Assembly (NCBI GenBank): GCA_964420325.1
Contig: CAYQSU010000019.1
Span: 1 to 47,118 of the forward strand
DNA: 47,118 bases
Source: CAYQSU01 sp964420325
GTDB lineage: Bacteria > Pseudomonadota > Alphaproteobacteria > Rhodospirillales > Defluviicoccaceae
Direction of reading: 5' to 3'
Below, in pieces: positions 6,960 to 14,614 of the stretch (position 1 is the first letter of the stretch; each line of letters starts with the position of its first letter). The notes below the pieces were generated by a model, which was not told the origin of the DNA, ran no database searches, and was given only the letters and a program-made list of their open reading frames with translations. A program made the position numbers and the translations under genes.

Positions 6960-9900
6960 CTACTCGGCGGCGCGTCGCGGTTCGATCGCGGCAAGCCCCC
7001 GCGGCCGGAGCCCTGGCACCCGGGACGCGACCAGGACCAGCAGCGGCGGAATGATGGAGAGGGTGAGGATGGCGGAAAGGGTCAATCCTCCGATGACCAC
7101 GGAGCCGAGACCGCGATAGAGCTCCGAGCCCGCGCCCGGAAACAGCACCAGCGGCAGCATGCCGAAGATGCTGGTCAGCGTCGACATGAAGATCGGCCGG
7201 ATCCGGTCGCGCGTCGCCGAGACGATGGCATCGCCGATGTCCATGCCGTCGACCCGCGCGTGATGGAGCGTCTGGTGCACGAGCAGGATGGCGTTGTTGA
7301 CGACGATGCCGACCAGGATGACGAAGCCGAGCAGGGTCAGCATGTCCAGCGGCTGATAGGTGAACAGGTTGAGGACGGCGAGCCCGCCGATGCCGCCGGC
7401 GGTCGCAAGCGGAACCGCCAGCATGATGATCAGCGGCAGGACGAAGCTCTCGAACAGCACGGCCATCACCAGGTAGACGATGACCACCGCCAGCACGAAC
7501 TGCCATTCCATGGCTTCCCAGGTCGCCATCAGCTTGTCGGCGGTGCCGGCGAGGCGCACCGTCACCGAAGGCGGAACGCCCTCGGCCCTGAGCCGTTCGA
7601 TCACGTCCGCCTCGAGCGCCGTCATCGCCGCTTCCAGCGGCAAGAGCGGTGCCGGTCGCACGTCGAGGGTCACCGTGCGCACGCGCTCCAGATGCCGGAT
7701 CTCGGTGGGTCCGGAGGTGACGATGATGTCGGCAAGCGACGCGGCGGGGAGAATGCCGCCCGATCCCGTAACGATCGGCAGGTGTCCGATCCCCTGGGTC
7801 TCCGTGATGTCGAGGGCAGGACCGGTCAGGGTGAGGTCGATGCGTTTGCCTCCGACGGTGATCTCGGCCACGCGCAGGCCGTCGTTGAAGGCATCGATCG
7901 CCGCGCTGAAGTCCCGCGCGGACACGCCCGCGTCGGCAAGACGGACGCGGTCGGGATGGATGCGGATCTCGGGCGAGCCGAGCTCCAGACCCGGCCTCGG
8001 CCGCATCTGGTGTCCCTGATCTCTCGGCAGGACCTCGCCGATCAGCGTCGCCGCCCGCTGCGCAACGTCGAGGACCTCCTCGAGATCGGGGCCCGAGACG
8101 TTGAGATCGATGGACCGGCCTCCGGAGATGGCGCGGCTGAACAGCGAAGGCTGGCTGATCACGCCAAAGGTGCCCGGCTCCCGGTAGACGAGCGGCTCCA
8201 GCACCGGGATCAGCTCGCCGACACGCTCGGGTTCGAGAGATGTGCCGCCGACGAACGCCTGCGTCCCGCGCGCGACGAAGAAGAAGTTGTCGAACTTCGG
8301 CGGGCGGCCCGGCAGCGACTCCGGCCCGGTCTCCGACGCCCACAGCGGCCGGACCTCCTTCTCGATCGCTTCGGCGATCCGGGCCATCGTCGCCAGGTTG
8401 TAGCCGGGCGGCGGAACGATCACCCCGAAGACCAGATTGCGGTTGCCTTCCGGCAGGTACTCGAGCTTGGGCAGAAACCCCCAGGAGGCGATCGCCGTGG
8501 AGCCGCAGATGCCGAGGACGATCACGGCCGCGAGCAGACGGTGACCGACAACGCGGCGGGTGAACGCCGTCGTTCCGCCGACGAACGCGCTGGCGAGGGC
8601 ATCGATGCCGGGCAGTCGGCGCGTCCTCGTCACCTCGTCGATCGGCTTCCGCAACAGCCGATTGGCGAGTGCCGGAATGACGGTGACGGCGACCAGAAGC
8701 GACAGCATCACCGAGACCGAAATGGCGACCGCGATGTCGCGGAACAGCTGGCCGACCTCCAGCTCCATGGTGAGGATCGGGATGAACACCATCACCGTGG
8801 TCAGCGCCGACACCAGCACGGCGCCCCACACCTGGCGCGCGCCCTCGTACGCGGCGCGCGCGGGCGGCATGCCCTGCTGGCGAAGCCGGAAGATGTTCTC
8901 GAGGACGACGATGGCCGCATCGACCACCATGCCGACGGCAAAGGCGAGCCCGGCCAGCGAGATGACGTTGATCGACCGCCCCAAGGCGGCCATGGCGACG
9001 AACGAGCCGACCACGGAGATGGGGATCGCCATCGTCACGATCAGCGTCGCCGAGCCGGACCGGAGGAACAGGAACAGCATGGCCGCGGCGAGCGTTCCCC
9101 CGATCCAGATGTTCTGGCGAACGAGATCGATGGCGGAGTTGATGTACACCGTCTCGTCGTACACGTGCTGGAGGCTCAGGCCGGTCTCCGGCAGCACCGT
9201 CTGGCCGAGCTCCTCGATGGCGGCGCGGATGCCGGCCATCGTCTCGATCACGTTGGCGCCGGCCTCGCGGACGGCATTGAGGGCCAGCGCCGGCTCGCCC
9301 AGAAACCGGATCGCCGAGGACGGCTTCTTGTATCCGAGGCGCACCTCGGCGATGTCGCCGACGGTGACCCGGGCCACGCGGCCGGTCTCCGCGTCCTCGA
9401 TGCTGCGGAGAAGAACCTTGCGAACCTGCTCCGGCGAGTCGAACTCGCCTTCGCTGCGCACGACGTAGCGACGCTTGCCCTCCTCGACGTCCCCCGCCGA
9501 CACCGACACGTTGGCGGCCCGCAAGGCATCGACGACGGCGGAGACGGTCAGTCCGTACCGCGCCATCTTCAGCGGGTCGACGATGACCTTCATTTCCTCT
9601 TCGGTGCCGCCGAAGACGTTGACCTTGCCGACTCCCGGGACCCTCTCCAGGCGGTCGCGGAGGACGTCGTCGGCGAAGTCGCGGTAGCCGTCGATGTCGC
9701 GTTCGTTGCCCGGCAGCCGCTTGAGGATGAACCACGCGATCGGCTGATCGTCGCTGCCGGCCGTGTCGAGCGTGGGCTCTTCGGCCTCGTCCGGGTAGTT
9801 GGTCACCTGATCGAGCCGGTTCGCCACCAGGAGGAGCGCCCTGTCCATGTCCTGGCCGACGGCGAACTCCAGCTCGATCGTGCCGCGGCCGTCGAACGCG

Positions 9901-10148
9901 TTGCTGCTGATCTCCTGGAGGCCCTCGAGCCCGCGAAGCTTCTCCTCCTGGCGGTTGATGATCTCGCGTTCGACTTCCGCCGGCGCCGCGCCGGGCCAGT
10001 CCGTGGCGATGCTGATCACGGGCCGATTGACGTCGGGCGACAACTGGATCGGGATCGACTGGAGTGCCACCGCACCGAACAGGATCACCATCAGCACGGC
10101 CGCGATCACCGCGACCGGACGGTCGATGGCGAGACGAATGAGGTTCAC
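6960..10148 (-). CDS. RND efflux transporter permease (HAE-1/AcrB-like)
   Basis: A 1062-residue inner-membrane proton/substrate antiporter, the usual length for AcrB-type pumps. The N-terminal helix (RPVAVIAAVLMVILFGAVAL) is followed by a large periplasmic porter domain, a cluster of helices from about residue 335 to 560, a second porter domain, and the last helices at about 860-1040. The TM4 proton-relay motif reads GMVVDAAIVVLENI: one aspartate (Asp410) is present, but the second of the usual DD pair is Ala. The start is GTG 10148, forming a GTGA overlap with the stop of the adaptor gene, so the two are translationally coupled. No outer-membrane factor gene is nearby; the pump presumably uses a TolC-like channel encoded elsewhere. 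TetR control is inferred from the divergent regulator. The substrate is unknown. Confidence 0.93.
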   Translation of the reverse strand: MNLIRLAIDRPVAVIAAVLMVILFGAVALQSIPIQLSPDVNRPVISIATDWPGAAPAEVEREIINRQEEKLRGLEGLQEISSNAFDGRGTIELEFAVGQDMDRALLLVANRLDQVTNYPDEAEEPTLDTAGSDDQPIAWFILKRLPGNERDIDGYRDFADDVLRDRLERVPGVGKVNVFGGTEEEMKVIVDPLKMARYGLTVSAVVDALRAANVSVSAGDVEEGKRRYVVRSEGEFDSPEQVRKVLLRSIEDAETGRVARVTVGDIAEVRLGYKKPSSAIRFLGEPALALNAVREAGANVIETMAGIRAAIEELGQTVLPETGLSLQHVYDETVYINSAIDLVRQNIWIGGTLAAAMLFLFLRSGSATLIVTMAIPISVVGSFVAMAALGRSINVISLAGLAFAVGMVVDAAIVVLENIFRLRQQGMPPARAAYEGARQVWGAVLVSALTTVMVFIPILTMELEVGQLFRDIAVAISVSVMLSLLVAVTVIPALANRLLRKPIDEVTRTRRLPGIDALASAFVGGTTAFTRRVVGHRLLAAVIVLGICGSTAIASWGFLPKLEYLPEGNRNLVFGVIVPPPGYNLATMARIAEAIEKEVRPLWASETGPESLPGRPPKFDNFFFVARGTQAFVGGTSLEPERVGELIPVLEPLVYREPGTFGVISQPSLFSRAISGGRSIDLNVSGPDLEEVLDVAQRAATLIGEVLPRDQGHQMRPRPGLELGSPEIRIHPDRVRLADAGVSARDFSAAIDAFNDGLRVAEITVGGKRIDLTLTGPALDITETQGIGHLPIVTGSGGILPAASLADIIVTSGPTEIRHLERVRTVTLDVRPAPLLPLEAAMTALEADVIERLRAEGVPPSVTVRLAGTADKLMATWEAMEWQFVLAVVIVYLVMAVLFESFVLPLIIMLAVPLATAGGIGGLAVLNLFTYQPLDMLTLLGFVILVGIVVNNAILLVHQTLHHARVDGMDIGDAIVSATRDRIRPIFMSTLTSIFGMLPLVLFPGAGSELYRGLGSVVIGGLTLSAILTLSIIPPLLVLVASRVPGLRPRGLAAIEPRRAAE

Positions 10149-11239
10149 CCGCCGGCTCCGTCGGCGGTGCGGACCGGTTCGCCGGGTCGCAGGCGCTCGT
10201 TGCCGCGGACGACGACCTCCTCGCCCCGTTGCAGCCCCTCGAGCACCTCGAAACGGCTGCCGACGCTGTGACCGAGAACGATCGGACGCATCTCCGCGAC
10301 ACCGTCGACGACCACGAAGACCACGGTCGCGCCCTTGCGGTGGAGGAGGGCGTCCTTGTGGACGGAGAGCGACGTCCGCGCCCGCGCGGATGGGATCTGG
10401 AGGGTGACGCTCTGATTGGCGGCAAGCCCGGTCGCGGTCCCGAGGTCCGGCACGAGGCGCACGGTGCGCGTGCGGGTCATCGGGTTCTCCTCGGGAACGA
10501 CGGCGCGAACACGGGCGGTTCGGCGCATGCCGCCGAGTTCGAACGCGACCTCGCCTCCGGGAACCAGTCCCTCGATCCGGACATCCGGGACATCGGCTTC
10601 GATTTCAAGGCACCGGTCGTCCACCAGAGTGACGATCGGAGCGCCGCGGTCGACGTGAGCGCCGATCTCGGCGTGACGGCGACTGACCACGCCTGCATAT
10701 GGTGCCCGGACCTCGGTGTCGGCAAGCTCGATCTCGGCGAGCTGCAGCTGGGCGCGAGCACTGGCCAGCGCCGCTCGGGACCGGGCCAGCGCGCCGTCCG
10801 CCATGATGACCTCCTGGCGCTTGTCGTTGAACCGGCCTTCACTGAACGCCGGCGAGCCGCGGAGACCGTCGAGCCGGTTCAATTCCTGCTTGCGCAGCTG
10901 CAGCTCGGCCTCGGAGGCGGCCAGCGTCGCCGCCGCTTCGGTGACGCGCGCGGCCTGGAGGTCGCGCTCTGCGGCCGCACGATCCTGATCCAGGCGGGCG
11001 ACGACATCGCCCTCGGCAAGCCGATCGCCGACATCGACCCGCATCTCGGCGACCGGACCGCCGACGCGTGCGGCGACGACGCCCGACCGACAGGAGACGA
11101 ACCGCCCGATCACCGGCAGGGTCTCTGTCAGAGGCTCCTCGCGAACCCTGTCCGTGAGGACGAGGGCGGGCTCATCGGCGGCCAAGCCCGCCGACGTGAC
11201 ACTCACGAGGAGCGTCGTGATCATCAACCAGCGTCGCAT
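10145..11239 (-). CDS. RND efflux periplasmic adaptor (membrane fusion) protein
   Basis: A 364-residue adaptor linking the inner-membrane pump encoded downstream to an outer-membrane channel. The start at ATG 11239 gives a signal peptide (MITTLLVSVTSAGLAADEP); an upstream start at 11332 would add an arginine-rich leader with no export signal. Domains in order: a lipoyl half (GRFVSCRSGVVAARVGGPVA), the alpha-helical hairpin at about residues 85-150, the second lipoyl half (VRAPYAGVVSRRHAEIGAHV), a beta-barrel (LEIEADVPDVRIEGLVPGG), and a membrane-proximal domain ending RLRPGEPVRTADGAGG. No lipobox cysteine is evident at the end of the signal peptide. It is first in the operon and its 5' region overlaps the candidate TetR operator. 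Confidence 0.92.
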   Translation of the reverse strand: MRRWLMITTLLVSVTSAGLAADEPALVLTDRVREEPLTETLPVIGRFVSCRSGVVAARVGGPVAEMRVDVGDRLAEGDVVARLDQDRAAAERDLQAARVTEAAATLAASEAELQLRKQELNRLDGLRGSPAFSEGRFNDKRQEVIMADGALARSRAALASARAQLQLAEIELADTEVRAPYAGVVSRRHAEIGAHVDRGAPIVTLVDDRCLEIEADVPDVRIEGLVPGGEVAFELGGMRRTARVRAVVPEENPMTRTRTVRLVPDLGTATGLAANQSVTLQIPSARARTSLSVHKDALLHRKGATVVFVVVDGVAEMRPIVLGHSVGSRFEVLEGLQRGEEVVVRGNERLRPGEPVRTADGAGG

Positions 11240-11335
11240 GTCGTCCCGGAAACCGCTGTCCGAAGCCCGCCGCGTTCGTCTCGGGCCACGTGCCCTTCGC
11301 GTTCGTTCAACACCGGCCAGCCCGAGAAACAACTG

Positions 11336-11352
11336 GACTGGACGGTCCAGTC
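11336..11352. promoter_or_regulatory. Candidate TetR operator between the regulator and the RND operon
   Basis: GACTGGAC-G-GTCCAGTC is a perfect 8-1-8 inverted repeat, followed by TAATCT (11353-11358), which could be a -10 box for the rightward regulator gene. It lies 97 bases upstream of the adaptor start and 41 bases upstream of the regulator start. Size and symmetry fit a TetR dimer site that would repress both genes. Position and symmetry are seen; binding is inferred. Confidence 0.7.
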
Positions 11353-11392
11353 TAATCTAGACAGGGAGCCGGGACAACGATCATTGCGAGCG

Positions 11393-12034
11393 ATGGAAAC
11401 GGCGGCGACGGCGCGACGGGCGGACCGCAGAGCCTGGGGAACGACGCTTAAGCGCGAGGCGATCCTCAGCGCGGCGACCCAGATCCTGGTTCGCGAAGGC
11501 TACGGTGCCACCAGCATGGACGCCGTGGCCCGTCGGGCCGGCGTCGCGAAACAGACGGTTTACAGCCATTTCGGTTCCAAGGCCGGGCTGTTCGAAGCGA
11601 TCGTCGCGGCCAACGCCGAGCACATGCTGGAGCCCCTGATCCCGAACGAAGGCGCAAGCCTCGAGCCGGCGCCGGCTCTGGAGACGATGGCTCGCCGACT
11701 GCTGGACGTCATCCTTTCGCCAGAGGGACTCGGCCGGTTTCGCCTCGTTGTCGCCGAAAGCGGCCGGTTCCCGGAGCTGGCCGAGGTGTTCTTCCATGCC
11801 GGTCCGGAGCGCCTGACGGCCGGCCTTGCCGGCTACCTGTCGAGCTTGCACGCGGATCACGTCCTCGACATCCCCGACGCCCGACTGGCCGCCACCCAGT
11901 TCTTCGGCATGGTGCGCGGCGACGTCTTCCTGCGGGCTCTCCTGCGTATCGGTGAAGCGCCGCCGCCGCGAGAGATCGATCGGATCGTCGGCGCCGCCGT
12001 GCACACCTTCCTCAAGGCTTACCGGCGCGACTGA
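11393..12034 (+). CDS. TetR/AcrR family transcriptional repressor (AefR-like C-terminus)
   Basis: A 213-residue regulator. The N-terminal helix-turn-helix domain reads KREAILSAATQILVREGYGA, TSMDAVARRAGVAKQTVYSH, FGSKAGLFEAIV, which is the standard TetR signature. The C-terminal ligand and dimer domain (about residues 90-205, including FFHAGPERLTAGLAGYLSSL and AATQFFGMVRGDVFLRALLR) resembles the AefR-like TetR C-terminal family. It is divergent from the RND adaptor gene, with a perfect palindrome in between, so local autoregulation and repression of the pump is the natural model. The start is ATG 11393; the ribosome binding site is weak. The inducing ligand cannot be read from the sequence. 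Confidence 0.92.
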   Translation: METAATARRADRRAWGTTLKREAILSAATQILVREGYGATSMDAVARRAGVAKQTVYSHFGSKAGLFEAIVAANAEHMLEPLIPNEGASLEPAPALETMARRLLDVILSPEGLGRFRLVVAESGRFPELAEVFFHAGPERLTAGLAGYLSSLHADHVLDIPDARLAATQFFGMVRGDVFLRALLRIGEAPPPREIDRIVGAAVHTFLKAYRRD

Positions 12035-12124
12035 CGCAGGCGCCACAGCCGCCGCGCCGCGCACCCGACCTCGGCCGAGAGAACCCGGCCTCGCGCTGGG
12101 CGAGGTGGGCTCGCCGAGGCAATA

Positions 12125-12139
12125 GTCCTTGGCAAGGAC
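12125..12139. promoter_or_regulatory. Palindrome upstream of the deacetylase-like gene
   Basis: GTCCTTG-G-CAAGGAC is a perfect 7-1-7 inverted repeat 54 bases before the deacetylase-like start. It has no T-run, so it looks more like an operator than a terminator. Overlapping GC hairpins (CCTCGC/GCGAGG and GGCGAG/CTCGCC at about 12089-12118) precede it. Function is unproven. Confidence 0.35.
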
Positions 12140-12193
12140 GGAAGAGTTTGCCCAGAATGGGCCGCCACGCCGACCGGATGACTGGATGTCTCG

Positions 12194-13123
12194 ATGCCGA
12201 CTGCGCTTTACACCCATCCCGTTTGTCTCGAGCATGAGATGGGGGCGTGGCACCCGGAGGCCCCTGCCCGCCTGCAGGCCATTCTCAAGGCCCTGGAGGA
12301 CGAGCAGTTCGCATACCTTCAGCGTCGCGAAGCCCCGGAGGGGTCGCTTAAGGACATCGAGCGCGTCCACCAGACCTACTACGTGGAGGCCATCTTCGAG
12401 AACGTGCCGAAGAGCGGGCATGTCCATCTCGACCCCGACACGGCGATGAACCCTGCGTCGGGCGAGGCGGCCCTGCGGGCCGTGGGCGGCATCTGCGCCG
12501 CGGTCGATGCCGTGGTCGCGGGCGAGATCCGCAACGCCTTCTGCGCCGTGAGGCCGCCGGGTCACCATGCGGAGTCGTCGCAGGCCATGGGCTTCTGCCT
12601 GTTCAACAATGTCGCCATCGCGGCCGAGCGCGCGCGTCACAAGCATGGTCTCGAGCGCATCGCCATCGTCGACTTCGATGTCCATCACGGCAACGGCACG
12701 CAGAACCACTGCTTTCGTTACCGCGACCTGTTCTATGCCTCGTCGCATCAATGGCCGTGCTATCCCGGAACTGGCATGGAACACGAGACCGGGGTCTACA
12801 ACAACATCGTCAACGTCCAGCTGCGGCCCGGCGCGGGCTCCGAGGAGTTCCGCGCAGGCTATCGCGACCGCATCCTGCCCGCTCTCGATGCCTTTGCGCC
12901 GGACATGCTGTTGATCTCCGCCGGGTTCGACGCGCATGTACGCGATCCGCTGGCCCAGCTTCGCCTGCAGACCGAGGACTTCGCGTGGGTGACGCGCGAG
13001 CTCCTCGAGATCGCCGACAAGCGCTGCGGCGGCCGCGTGGTGTCGACCTTGGAAGGCGGGTACGACCTTCAGGCCCTCGCCGCCAGCGTCGCCGTTCACG
13101 TCAAAGCGTTGATGGGCAGCTGA
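12194..13123 (+). CDS. Histone deacetylase family protein (class II-like amidohydrolase)
   Basis: A 309-residue zinc-dependent deacetylase of the HDAC/AcuC/acetylpolyamine amidohydrolase superfamily. The active-site elements are all present: the His pair H124-H125 in PPGHHAE, DFDVHHGNGT with the zinc ligands D162 and H164, D246 in SAGFDAH as the third ligand, and Y290 in LEGGYD as the transition-state tyrosine. Substrates in bacteria may be acetylated proteins, polyamines or small amides; the sequence does not decide. It sits directly before xseB-ispA-dxs-tlyA, an arrangement familiar in alphaproteobacteria, but 275 bases with no gene separate it from xseB. That gap contains a 7-bp stem at 13271-13290 without a T-tract. 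Confidence 0.92.
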   Translation: MPTALYTHPVCLEHEMGAWHPEAPARLQAILKALEDEQFAYLQRREAPEGSLKDIERVHQTYYVEAIFENVPKSGHVHLDPDTAMNPASGEAALRAVGGICAAVDAVVAGEIRNAFCAVRPPGHHAESSQAMGFCLFNNVAIAAERARHKHGLERIAIVDFDVHHGNGTQNHCFRYRDLFYASSHQWPCYPGTGMEHETGVYNNIVNVQLRPGAGSEEFRAGYRDRILPALDAFAPDMLLISAGFDAHVRDPLAQLRLQTEDFAWVTRELLEIADKRCGGRVVSTLEGGYDLQALAASVAVHVKALMGS

Positions 13124-13398
13124 TCGACGTCGCCGGCGGGCCGAGGATTCTTCGGGCTGTGACATATCTGCCCGATCGCCACCGGATCCGGATGGAGCCG
13201 GCCTCGACCCGGGTGAAACCGTTTGCGCTCGCGCGGCGAAGAGCCCCCGCGAGGACCGCAACGGGGGTCGGGCGGCCACCGGCGGCCGCCGTCCGGCCTC
13301 GCCGCTGCCGGGCGCTTCAACCTTGAAATCCGCGGTTATTGTTGCCCCGGTCGCGATCGCTCCATATGCTGCCGGCCACCTCGCGTGGGGGGAGATCC

Positions 13399-13650
13399 AT
13401 GGAGCAGCAACCGGTATCGACCGATATCGCGGCCCTCAGCTTCGAGCAGGCGCTCTCCGAGCTCGAGACCATCGTGCGCCGTCTCGAAGACGGGACGGCC
13501 AGTCTCGACGAGGCGATCACGGCTTACGAGCGCGGGGCGGCGCTCAAGCGCCACTGCGAGGCCAAGCTGCAGGAAGCCCAGGCGCGGGTGGAGAAGATCG
13601 TGCTCGGCCCCGAGGGCAAGATCGGCGCGGAGCCCCTTGGGCTGGATTGA
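13399..13650 (+). CDS. xseB: Exodeoxyribonuclease VII small subunit
   Basis: An 83-residue cytoplasmic protein that combines with XseA to form exonuclease VII, which degrades single-stranded DNA to oligonucleotides. The family core is LSFEQALSELETIVRRLEDG followed by SLDEAITAYERGAALKRHCE and KLQEAQARVEKIV, two helices forming a coiled hairpin. ATG 13399 follows GGGGGGAGA at a good distance; a longer frame starting further upstream has no site. Its TGA lies 11 bases before the likely GTG start of ispA, and the GAGG overlapping the xseB stop serves as the ispA ribosome binding site, so the two are co-translated. The large subunit gene is not in this window. Confidence 0.95.
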   Translation: MEQQPVSTDIAALSFEQALSELETIVRRLEDGTASLDEAITAYERGAALKRHCEAKLQEAQARVEKIVLGPEGKIGAEPLGLD

Positions 13651-13661
13651 GGCTGTCGCCC

Positions 13662-14546
13662 GTGGACATTCAAGCCGCTCTGGCCGAGACCGCGCGGGCC
13701 GTGAACGAGGTGCTGGACCAACTGCTGCCGGTCCATGACGACCCCGAAAAGCGTCTCACCGAGGCCGCGCGCTATGCAACGCTGTCGGGTGGCAAGCGGA
13801 TCCGACCCTTCCTCGTGGCGGCCAGCGCCGAACTCTTCAATGTCACACCCGCGTTCGCGCTGCGGGTTGCGGCCGCCGTCGAGATGGTCCATTGCTACTC
13901 GCTCATCCATGACGACCTTCCGGCCATGGACAACGACGACCTGCGGCGCGGCCTGCCCACCTGCCACGTCAAGTTCGATGAGGCCACGGCGATTCTCGCC
14001 GGCGACGCGCTGGTCACCAAGGCCTTCGAGGTGCTCGCCAACCCGGCGACGCATACCGATCCGCGCGTGCGCAGCGATCTGATCCTGGAACTGGCTCGAG
14101 CCGCCGGCATGGAAGGCATGGTCGGCGGCCAGATGCTGGACCTGATGGCAGAGCACCGCGCACTCGAGATGGAGGAGATAACCCGCCTCCAGCGCATGAA
14201 GACCGGAGCGTTGATCGCCTACTGCTGCGAAGCTGGGCCGATTCTCGGCAAATCGTCCGATTCGGCGCGGCAAGCCCTGCGCGCCTACGCTCATGACCTC
14301 GGACTGGCCTTCCAGATCGTCGATGATCTTCTTGACGTCGAGGGTTGCCAAGAGCAACTCGGCAAGAAGACGAACAAGGACGCCGCGGCGGGAAAGGCAA
14401 CCTTCGTGACCCTCCTCGGTGTCGAGCGGGCACGCGCCCAATCACAGATGCTGGTCAAGCAGGCGACGGAGCATCTTGAAATGTTCTCGGAAAGCGCAGA
14501 CCCTTTGCGGGCCCTCGCGTGGTTCGTGGTGAGTCGGCGGAGTTGA
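13662..14546 (+). CDS. ispA: Farnesyl diphosphate synthase (polyprenyl synthetase)
   Basis: A 294-residue prenyltransferase that condenses dimethylallyl and isopentenyl diphosphates to geranyl and farnesyl diphosphate. The first aspartate-rich motif is HDDLPAMDNDD with D84, D85 and D90 region; the second is DDLLD with D221, D222 and D225. LSGGKRIRPFL and MVGGQMLDL are also typical. I chose GTG 13662 because GAGG lies about 9 bases upstream; a TTG at 13647 overlapping the xseB stop is the alternative and adds only LRLSP. The product feeds undecaprenyl, quinone and hopanoid or carotenoid synthesis. The neighbouring dxs supplies the pathway entry, so the pair brackets the MEP-to-isoprenoid route. 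Confidence 0.94.
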   Translation: MDIQAALAETARAVNEVLDQLLPVHDDPEKRLTEAARYATLSGGKRIRPFLVAASAELFNVTPAFALRVAAAVEMVHCYSLIHDDLPAMDNDDLRRGLPTCHVKFDEATAILAGDALVTKAFEVLANPATHTDPRVRSDLILELARAAGMEGMVGGQMLDLMAEHRALEMEEITRLQRMKTGALIAYCCEAGPILGKSSDSARQALRAYAHDLGLAFQIVDDLLDVEGCQEQLGKKTNKDAAAGKATFVTLLGVERARAQSQMLVKQATEHLEMFSESADPLRALAWFVVSRRS

Positions 14547-14560
14547 GGCGGTCGCGGATT

Positions 14561-14588
14561 GGACGCCGATCGGACGCCGATCGGACGG
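14561..14588. repeat. 11-bp tandem repeat between ispA and dxs
   Basis: GGACGCCGATC occurs twice in direct tandem (14561-14571 and 14572-14582), followed by a partial third unit GGACGG. The 68-base gap between the two genes holds nothing else except the dxs ribosome binding site (GAGGAGA, 14601-14607). Slippage or a regulatory role are both possible. Confidence 0.55.
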
Positions 14589-14614
14589 CTCCGTTTGTCA
14601 GAGGAGATGCCAAC

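Noticed and set aside
6948..10271. A 1107-codon open frame on the plus strand opposite the first RND permease
   Set aside because: It is rich in Arg, Asp, Gly and His with no domain signature and lies wholly antisense to a clear RND gene; long shadow frames are normal at this GC content.
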